A model generated the notes under the pieces. That model made no database searches. It saw only the letters and a program-made list of their open reading frames with translations, and had not been told where the DNA came from. From an uncultured Prevotellaceae bacterium (GTDB lineage Bacteria > Bacteroidota > Bacteroidia > Bacteroidales > Muribaculaceae), in NCBI GenBank assembly GCA_900317325.1, contig ONGE01000023.1, forward strand, positions 1 through 49,349: a stretch of 49,349 nucleotides of DNA. Direction: 5' to 3'. Of the stretch, positions 40,830-47,293 are shown in pieces; position 1 is the stretch's first letter, and every line of letters starts with the position of its first letter. Both the position numbers and the translations under genes were made by a program.

Positions 40830-43790
40830 TTAATTGTCATCAGGATAGCATTTGTCTTCTAATTCTTTGATATGTCGTTCAAGATAGAGAATCTCGGGAT
40901 CCGGTGTGATTGCTGTTTCTGAAAGATAATCTATCGGATGACTATAAACGATAGATCCATTCTTATAGACATGATTGATGGAATAGGCCTTAATCCTATA
41001 TACTTCGTCATAGCATGTCAAAGCCTTCTCATACTCGCCGAATTGTTCATATAACTTACCGACACAAAGCCAGCATTCGGCAATTTCAGGGCTTCTTTTG
41101 ACGCTGTAATACTGGCTCCTTGTGTGATAGGCCTCCCTGAAAAGTTCTAATGCTTTTGTTGAATCGTTTTGACAGGCGTAGAGTTTACCCATACAGATGT
41201 CGCTCTGTGTGAGGGCCAGTGTGCGGTCTGTCTCGTCATCAAAATATGCTTTTTTTCGTATCTTTTGTGCCTTTTTTAGCACTTTCTCGGCTTCGGTATA
41301 TTCACCTAATAGGCAATGCATCATACCGATGTTGTCATAACAATCAGCAATCAAGTGGTGTTTATTGCCCAATGAGTCGGTCATCATATCCAATACTTTA
41401 TTGTAACACTCCTGGGAATGGGTTTTATCGCCAGCCATTGCATAGAGATAGCCTGACTTGTTGTAGCTTTCAATTAACTCACGGTATTCTAGGGCTAATA
41501 CCTCTTCATAAACCTCAGCAGGATTGAATAAAAAGAGAGTACTGTTTTTATTACGGTTGGAGTAGTACTCCTTTTCTCTGAGGTCAAGAGCCCGTTTCCA
41601 CCACTCTGCTGCTTGATGATAATCACCGCTGCGCTCACAGATATTCCCCATTCGCTCGTATAGTACATCACGGGGATTATTATTGGATTGATCAGTTTCA
41701 ATCATTTTTTTACAGTACAGCGCAGCCTTTTCTAGTTCGTTTTGGGAGTCGTATAAATTGGAAAGCTCATCGTAAGCTAAGCCAGGGAAGTCGGTTGCTA
41801 ATGCCTTATCGAACCATTCTTGTGCATGAGTCGTATCTCTCATCGCATAATACACTTTGCCGATGTCTAAATAATCAGCAGCCAGTTTATATTGTCCTGG
41901 TTCATAGGGCCATGAGCTTTTGGACTTTAGTGCATCAAGAAGATATGCCAATGAATTCTCGTATTGGCCGCAGTCATATAGTGACCCCGCAAGTACCTTG
42001 TAGCATAAAGTAATGTTTTCCAGTCCATGCTCGTTATCGTTTATCGAAGCCTGATGCATCGATTGGACTTCTTCAAATAATTCCTGAGTGTCGGTACTTT
42101 GCGCTGGCAAAAAGCCATGCTTGCTCTCATAGTTGTTGTAGATATCTAAGGTGGCGTTCAGTTCGTTGATTGCCACTTCAAGGCACCCGTCTGCAAGTGC
42201 CACCGAGCCAGAGTTTTTGTGGTTCTCGGCCAGATGTTTGAATTCTTGTCCAATTAACCTATGTAGCTCAGCGACAGTCAAGTGTTCCTTGCCATATGTT
42301 TTTTCATAAATGCGCAAGGCGTTCGAGAAGTAGGATATGGCGCAAGCACAGTCGACCCACCAATGTGACATGGGGTAGTAAGATTGTCTCTGATAGAGTT
42401 TCCCGATGTTGGTGAAAGCTTCGGCTGTTGAGATGCTTTCGTCTCCATAGGCTTTCTTTTTGATAGCTAAAGCTGGCAAAAGATAGTTTTCCATTGCCTG
42501 TTGCCAATAGCCAGACGGTAAAAGACTCGTTATTGCAAAGTTTTCATAGTATGTGGCGAGGCTGGGGTTATTCTCTTCATCCAGTTCTTTAAGTATATTG
42601 ATAGCCTTTGTGATAAGCGAATGATCGGTAAGAATACCCAGATTATTGTATGCTTCGGCCGTTAGAGCATGCTTTTCTCCCAATAATCGCTCTCGGATCG
42701 ATAATGCTTTTTCGCTCAGTTCTATCGCTTTCTCACTGTCAATGCTTTCATCATAATAACTTCCTATGTAGTAAGTTTGTCCTAGTTCGTCGTAGGTTTC
42801 GGCCAACATGAGTTCGTCGGTTGTTTCCTCTGACAGAAGAGCATCGATGCTACGTTGAAAAAACTTTTCAGCTTCTTGAAATTTCGATAAATAATCTCTA
42901 TAGAATATGCCGGCATCATTCAGCCATTGAGCTTGTGGTGGCTTAAGGTCGGCTCGCAGGGCAATATAGTGTGCGGCGGAGTCAAATTGGAGTTTTAACT
43001 TAAACATGTCAAACTTGCTGTAACAGTCGTTGGCCACGTCTTCACGGTTGTACTGTTCCAATGACTCGCTCTGTTCTAATTGTTCTCTATCTTTGATATT
43101 TGCTTCGTGATGTTGATTCAATTGGGCAATGCGGACGTGTATATCACCCTTGGTCCGTAACAGCGAGTCTGCCTTGGTGAGCTCTCCTTCCAAAATCCAT
43201 TGGCTTATTTTGCGATTGATGCTGTCTAACTGGTCAAAGTCCATTTGTGTGAAACGTATGGCCATGTCGCGGATCAGTTTTTCATTGCTAGCCTCGTAGT
43301 CATATAATTCCAGCATGGCCTTCTGCAGCTGTTCTTGGGTGATTTTGTTTTGCTGGCGGAGCTTTTCCAATTCTTTTTCACGTTCATTGATGGTTCGTTG
43401 TAGGGATTGACGAATGCTTCGCTCTGCTGCGAGCTGATCTGCCAGCAGATGGTCAGCAGTTTCCATCAAGAAAACGATGGGTGTGGAGGAGTAACGGTAA
43501 GTTTTTGGCGCTGCTTCGGAGTCGATTAATTTATAGTTCTTCAGCTCCACCGATTTAACAGCAAACTGCTTACTTGCCAACGGGAATGAGAATGATCCAT
43601 TGGAATTCTCCACAAGAATATCATTACGACCATATACTTTTACCACAGCTCCTTTTAACCCGGTTCCGTGCTTTCCTGGGCGTCCAGGAGTTTTTACCAC
43701 TCCATACTGAACTTGTGCATCAGTAAATGAGACTGAGGAAAGAATGATAATCAACGATATCAATAATCTATTTAAATGAATCATATCCAT
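40830..43790 (-). CDS. Large secreted TPR-repeat protein with coiled coil
   Basis: This 986-aa protein has a signal peptide (about 1-25), a short beta domain (about 26-110, perhaps a carboxypeptidase-regulatory-like fold) and a charged coiled coil (about 115-240, AERSIRQSLQRTINEREKEL). From about 270 to the end it consists of tetratricopeptide repeats (AETYDELGQTYYIGSYYDES, AEAYNNLGILTD, ADCYDNIGMMHCLLGEYTEA, AECWLCVGKLYEQFGEYEKA). TPR arrays bind other proteins; the partner is unknown. There is no histidine kinase or DNA-binding domain at the C-terminus. The DNA is clearly more AT-rich than that of neighbouring genes, so acquisition by transfer is possible. It is probably a periplasmic scaffold. 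Confidence 0.75.
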   Translation of the reverse strand: MDMIHLNRLLISLIIILSSVSFTDAQVQYGVVKTPGRPGKHGTGLKGAVVKVYGRNDILVENSNGSFSFPLASKQFAVKSVELKNYKLIDSEAAPKTYRYSSTPIVFLMETADHLLADQLAAERSIRQSLQRTINEREKELEKLRQQNKITQEQLQKAMLELYDYEASNEKLIRDMAIRFTQMDFDQLDSINRKISQWILEGELTKADSLLRTKGDIHVRIAQLNQHHEANIKDREQLEQSESLEQYNREDVANDCYSKFDMFKLKLQFDSAAHYIALRADLKPPQAQWLNDAGIFYRDYLSKFQEAEKFFQRSIDALLSEETTDELMLAETYDELGQTYYIGSYYDESIDSEKAIELSEKALSIRERLLGEKHALTAEAYNNLGILTDHSLITKAINILKELDEENNPSLATYYENFAITSLLPSGYWQQAMENYLLPALAIKKKAYGDESISTAEAFTNIGKLYQRQSYYPMSHWWVDCACAISYFSNALRIYEKTYGKEHLTVAELHRLIGQEFKHLAENHKNSGSVALADGCLEVAINELNATLDIYNNYESKHGFLPAQSTDTQELFEEVQSMHQASINDNEHGLENITLCYKVLAGSLYDCGQYENSLAYLLDALKSKSSWPYEPGQYKLAADYLDIGKVYYAMRDTTHAQEWFDKALATDFPGLAYDELSNLYDSQNELEKAALYCKKMIETDQSNNNPRDVLYERMGNICERSGDYHQAAEWWKRALDLREKEYYSNRNKNSTLFLFNPAEVYEEVLALEYRELIESYNKSGYLYAMAGDKTHSQECYNKVLDMMTDSLGNKHHLIADCYDNIGMMHCLLGEYTEAEKVLKKAQKIRKKAYFDDETDRTLALTQSDICMGKLYACQNDSTKALELFREAYHTRSQYYSVKRSPEIAECWLCVGKLYEQFGEYEKALTCYDEVYRIKAYSINHVYKNGSIVYSHPIDYLSETAITPDPEILYLERHIKELEDKCYPDDN

Positions 43791-43892
43791 AAGGTAAGTT
43801 GTATTGTATTTTGAAAAAAGAGATTGCTGTAGCTTTAGTGAGTAGTTGGTCAGAAGCTAAACCATCTAACATTCATAGAGGCCACCATTCTG

Positions 43893-43900
43893 CAAATATA
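43893..43900 (-). promoter_or_regulatory. -7 box upstream of the TPR gene
   Basis: TATATTTG on the minus strand about 105 nt before the ATG. A good -33 element is not evident. Confidence 0.4.
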
Positions 43901-43982
43901 CGACAATCTATTGAGAAAAAAACATCCAGTATCTTTTTTATTGCAAGAGGAGCAGGCTGGAGCGAGATGATGGGCAGTTCAT

Positions 43983-44064
43983 GTATTACGGGCTCCCAGC
44001 CCGTAATACCAAGACAGCACTAACCATAGAGGGCTGTGGCAACTAGTGCCGCAGCCCTCTTTAT
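43983..44064. repeat. Double-hairpin intergenic repeat, copy A (includes terminator of the 541-aa gene)
   Basis: Hairpin 1 at 43983-44009 is a perfect 12-bp stem GTATTACGGGCT / AGCCCGTAATAC with a 3-nt loop. Hairpin 2 at 44028-44060 has stem AGAGGGCTGTGGCA / TGCCGCAGCCCTCT with one G-U pair, then T-rich sequence. The same two hairpins in the same order recur at 45884-45960. It lies just 3' of the minus-strand gene at 44082-45707. Confidence 0.75.
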
Positions 44065-44081
44065 TGATTCTTAGCGGGATT

Positions 44082-45707
44082 TTACTTCACGACCTTGGTA
44101 GCGGTGGTTGTGCCGTCGCTGTAGGTGGCGAGTTGCAGATAGAGGCCCGTTGCAGGAGCCGTGGGCAACTCGCGACCCGTGAGGTCGAAGTAGCGGGTCT
44201 CAATTACCTGTGCACCAGTTGCAAGCTCGTTGATACCCGACGGGGTGATGGGCATGGTGACATAGGCGATTTCAGAACGGTTCACTTCATCACCGGCAGT
44301 GTAGATGCTTTGTACTCCCACGTTGGCAAAATCGGTGGTGTAGAGATAAACCGTGTGGCGACCGTTGTTGATGTAGATGTCAAAGTTAACGTTGTCCTCG
44401 AACTTGTAGGGAATGTCGGTCATCGCGCTCGAGAAGCCGATATAGGTTTCGGGATCAAAGGTGAACACCTGGTCATCAAGGAGGATGTTGTAGTACAACT
44501 TGTTCTCGTTAATTCTGTATCCGTTAACATCGACAGTGGGAATGGTGAAGTGCAGCACTACCCAACCGGCCGACTGGTTGACAGTGACGTCGTCATCGGT
44601 GAAGATGGGCGTGGCGGGCGTGGCAGGGAATTCGTCGAAAGCGACGAGGCCGGGAGCCACATAGTCGTTGAGAATCGAGAGCGTGTTGGGACCAACATTG
44701 GTAACCATGGCGGCAGGCCACTCGGCTACGATGTTCTTGGCATCCTCATCAACTGTGAAGACAATCTCGTCGTTGAGGTTGTAATTGAACACGGGACTGC
44801 CGTAGGTCTCGGTGTCAACAAAGGCCTCGCCGGTGAGCACATAGATGTGACCGTTGTAGTAGGGATCAACACCCAGATACTGACGGGTGGGGAAGGTCGC
44901 TTTACCGTCAACGAGGGTGCCCTTGATGAACGAGTCGTAGTTATTGTCGTTCAGGTTGCCCATGTAGATGTCCTCGCCATCGATGACAACGTCCACGATG
45001 CAATTCTTGGTCTTTGTCAGGTCGGTGGGATCCGACAGATAGGTCATCGTGTAGCTCTGCATGTAATACTCATCGTCGTGCATAATGATGGGCTCATCGG
45101 TTTGCGGAGCATAGACGATGTGCTGGTCGGCCATGTAGAACCAGTCGGCGGTGGCGTCACACAGGCCGATGAACTTGTCGCCCAGCTGGGTGAGCACACC
45201 ATTCTCCCAAGTGAATTCGATTTCACCTTCTTCCTCGACAACGGGCATACCCTCGTCCTCGTCATAGTGCATGCAGTAGGCATAGTAAGGGTCGCCAACG
45301 TCAATGATGTAGAGTTGCGGCAATTTCACGACAAACTTGCCGTCGCCTGCAGGCTCGGCCTTGATCCAGGGCAGGATGGAGAACCAGATGTAGCCCTGTG
45401 AGATGGGATTGTAGATGTACAGGTTGCCGTCAATGCCCTCGACCACCTTGCCGATGCCACCATCAACATCCTGGATGTAGATGTCGCCCCATCCCAAGCC
45501 ATAGGCAAACGATGTGGCATACATGTTGTCATAGAGAGTTCCCTCAGGAGTGTCCATGATGGGTTCCTCTTCACTACCACGTACTTGTGCCGGTGCCTTG
45601 AACTGTGACAGTCTCATGCCTGTCCTGGCAGGCGCGTGTTGTGCCGTAGCGACATTGGGAATGAGCAATGCAGCCGCTAGTGTGATAAGAGTAATAAATC
45701 GTTTCAT
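44082..45707 (-). CDS. Secreted beta-rich protein of unknown function with C-terminal sorting-like tail
   Basis: The 541-aa product begins with a signal peptide (MKRFITLITLAAALLIPNVATAQ). The body is acidic and beta-rich with repeated Y/W/G/D strands (GLGWGDIYIQDVDGGIGKVVEGIDGNLYIYNP, ENGVLTQLGDKFIG, DGEDIYMGNLND). This suggests a beta-propeller or sandwich, but no known enzyme motif was found. The last about 40 residues (TRYFDLTGRELP ... ATYSDGTTTATKVVK) match the tail of the partial gene at 1-141. It is probably exported to the cell surface. A promoter lies at 45754-45784 and double-hairpin repeats flank the gene. Confidence 0.75.
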   Translation of the reverse strand: MKRFITLITLAAALLIPNVATAQHAPARTGMRLSQFKAPAQVRGSEEEPIMDTPEGTLYDNMYATSFAYGLGWGDIYIQDVDGGIGKVVEGIDGNLYIYNPISQGYIWFSILPWIKAEPAGDGKFVVKLPQLYIIDVGDPYYAYCMHYDEDEGMPVVEEEGEIEFTWENGVLTQLGDKFIGLCDATADWFYMADQHIVYAPQTDEPIIMHDDEYYMQSYTMTYLSDPTDLTKTKNCIVDVVIDGEDIYMGNLNDNNYDSFIKGTLVDGKATFPTRQYLGVDPYYNGHIYVLTGEAFVDTETYGSPVFNYNLNDEIVFTVDEDAKNIVAEWPAAMVTNVGPNTLSILNDYVAPGLVAFDEFPATPATPIFTDDDVTVNQSAGWVVLHFTIPTVDVNGYRINENKLYYNILLDDQVFTFDPETYIGFSSAMTDIPYKFEDNVNFDIYINNGRHTVYLYTTDFANVGVQSIYTAGDEVNRSEIAYVTMPITPSGINELATGAQVIETRYFDLTGRELPTAPATGLYLQLATYSDGTTTATKVVK

Positions 45708-45753
45708 AACTTGAATACTGTTGATTGGTTAATACTAAGAGGTTATTTATTGG

Positions 45754-45784
45754 CAAATGTAGAGATAATTATTAACAACAGCAA
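45754..45784 (-). promoter_or_regulatory. Promoter of the 541-aa secreted protein gene
   Basis: On the minus strand, TTG (45784-45782), a 20-nt spacer and TACATTTG (45761-45754) agree with the Bacteroidota consensus. The leader is about 40 nt. Confidence 0.65.
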
Positions 45785-45820
45785 CACAAAGCGTGCAGTT
45801 TTTCCCTGTTCAACCCTTCC

Positions 45821-45960
45821 ATTAATACGAGCTACCAGTTCGTAATACTCTGGGAAATCCCTGGGGCAAGGGTTGTCTAGAGTATTACGGGCTGGTGGCC
45901 CGTAATGGAGGGGCGGGAAGTAATCAACTGAGGGCTGTGGCAACTGGTGCCACAGCCCTC
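45821..45960. repeat. Double-hairpin intergenic repeat, copy B
   Basis: Hairpin 1 is ATTACGGGC / GCCCGTAAT (45884-45906). Hairpin 2 is GAGGGCTGTGGCA / TGCCACAGCCCTC (45930-45960, perfect 13-bp stem), as in copy A at 43983-44064 and in the same direction. Upstream, CGTAATACTCT (45841-45851) and AGAGTATTACG (45879-45889) form a further inverted repeat, so competing structures are possible. It lies 3' of the icd gene. The rest of the 282-bp gap before the promoter at 45754-45784 shows no gene. Confidence 0.7.
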
Positions 45961-45989
45961 GTTAGGTTGCTGGAAAAGCGGGACGGGGA

Positions 45990-47182
45990 TTAGCCGAGGC
46001 GCTTCTCGAGGTTGGTGCGGATGGTCTTGATGAACTCGGCGCTGTTGACGGCCTTAGCCTCAACACCTTCCATGAGGTTCACGAGGTCCTTGGTAACGAT
46101 ACCCGAATTGAGGGTGTCGAAGCAAGCAGCCTCGAGCTGGTCACCAAAGTTCATGAGGTCCTTGAGACCGTCCTTCTCACCGCGCTTGCGCAGGGCGCCG
46201 CTCCATGCAAAGATGGTAGCCATGGGGTTGGTGGAAGTCTCCTCGCCCTCGAGATACTTGTAGTAGTGGCGGGTTACGGTACCGTGGGCAGCCTCATACT
46301 CGTAGTTGCCGTCGGGGCTAACGAGTACGCTGGTCATCATAGCCAGTGAACCGAAGGCGGTGCTGACCATGTCGCTCATCACGTCGCCGTCGTAGTTCTT
46401 GCAAGCCCAGATGTAACCACCCTTGCTGCGGATTTGCTGCGGATCACGCGAGCAACAGCGTCGTCGATCAGGGTGTAGAAGTACTCCAGACCCAGCTTCT
46501 CGAACTCAGCCTTGTACTCCTTCTCATAAACCTCCTCAAAGATGATGCGGAACTGAGCGTCATACTGCTTGCTGATGGTGTCCTTGGTCGAGAACCACAG
46601 ATCCTGCTTGGTATCGATAGCATACTTGAAGCAGCTGTGGGCAAACGAACGGATGGACTTGTCCAGGTTGTGCATACCTTGGAGGACGCCAGCGCCCTTG
46701 AACTCATGGATAACGACCTCTTCGTGCTTGCCGCTCTCACCGTCGAAGACGAGCTTGGCAACACCGGGTTCGTCGGCGCGCAGCTCAACACTCTTGTAAA
46801 CGTCGCCATAGGCATGACGAGCGATGGTGATGGGCTTCTCCCAATTCTTAACGACGGGCTTGATGCTGTCGAGGGTGATGGGAGCGCGGAACACGGTACC
46901 GTCGAGAATCGAACGGATGGTGCCGTTGGGGCTCTTCCACATCTTGTGCAGCTTGTACTCGTCCATACGTTTCAGGTTGGGGGTGATGGTAGCGCACTTC
47001 ACGCCAACACCGTACTTCTTGCAAGCCTCGGCAGCGTCGATGGTGATTTGGTCACCAGTCTCGTCGCGCTTTACAAGACCCAGGTCGTAGTACTCACTCT
47101 TGAGGTCAACAAACGGAAGAATCAGTTCGTCCTTGATCATCTTCCACAGGATGCGGGTCATCTCGTCACCGTCCATCTCCAC
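45990..47182 (-). pseudogene. icd: NADP-dependent isocitrate dehydrogenase, frameshifted by an 11-bp tandem duplication
   Basis: The intact enzyme oxidises isocitrate to 2-oxoglutarate in the TCA cycle. Here the reading frame is split. The first part (47182 to 46379) holds VEMDGDEMTRILWKMIKDE, WKSPNGTIRSILDGTVFRAP and KDLW/KQYDAQF-type sequence, and ends [16 protein letters not shown] before running into 17 foreign residues and a stop. The second part continues in another frame as [19 protein letters not shown] and then [20 protein letters not shown] to a normal C-terminus. Removing one of two adjacent copies of an 11-bp word (46423-46433 and 46434-46444) restores a single frame of about 393 codons. 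The first codon is GTG, and about ten residues usual at the N-terminus are missing. This may be a real mutation or a sequencing or assembly error. Confidence 0.85.
46423..46444 (-). repeat. 11-bp tandem duplication disrupting icd
   Basis: The plus strand reads TTGCTGCGGAT twice in direct succession. On the coding strand this is ATCCGCAGCAA repeated, where homologues need it once (V-I-R-S-K-G-G). The insertion shifts the frame by +2. Confidence 0.9.
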
Positions 47183-47254
47183 GATGAAAATTGTTGTTTA
47201 GTGTTTTGTTGTCCAGTAGACAGGTCTCTAAACCCTAATCACTGAACTCTAAAC

Positions 47255-47286
47255 TTCCAGTCATGGGCCCAGGCCCATGACTGGAA
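47255..47286. terminator. Hairpin between aconitase and icd
   Basis: A perfect 15-bp stem TTCCAGTCATGGGCC / GGCCCATGACTGGAA with a 2-nt loop lies 7 bp downstream of the aconitase stop. No T-run follows on the minus strand, so it may attenuate or process the acn-icd transcript rather than end it. Confidence 0.55.
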
Positions 47287-47293
47287 TAATGAA

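Noticed and set aside
43799-44023. 74-codon plus-strand frame upstream of the TPR gene
   Set aside because: It covers the TPR promoter and the ATTACGGGC hairpin, has no family resemblance and no promoter of its own.
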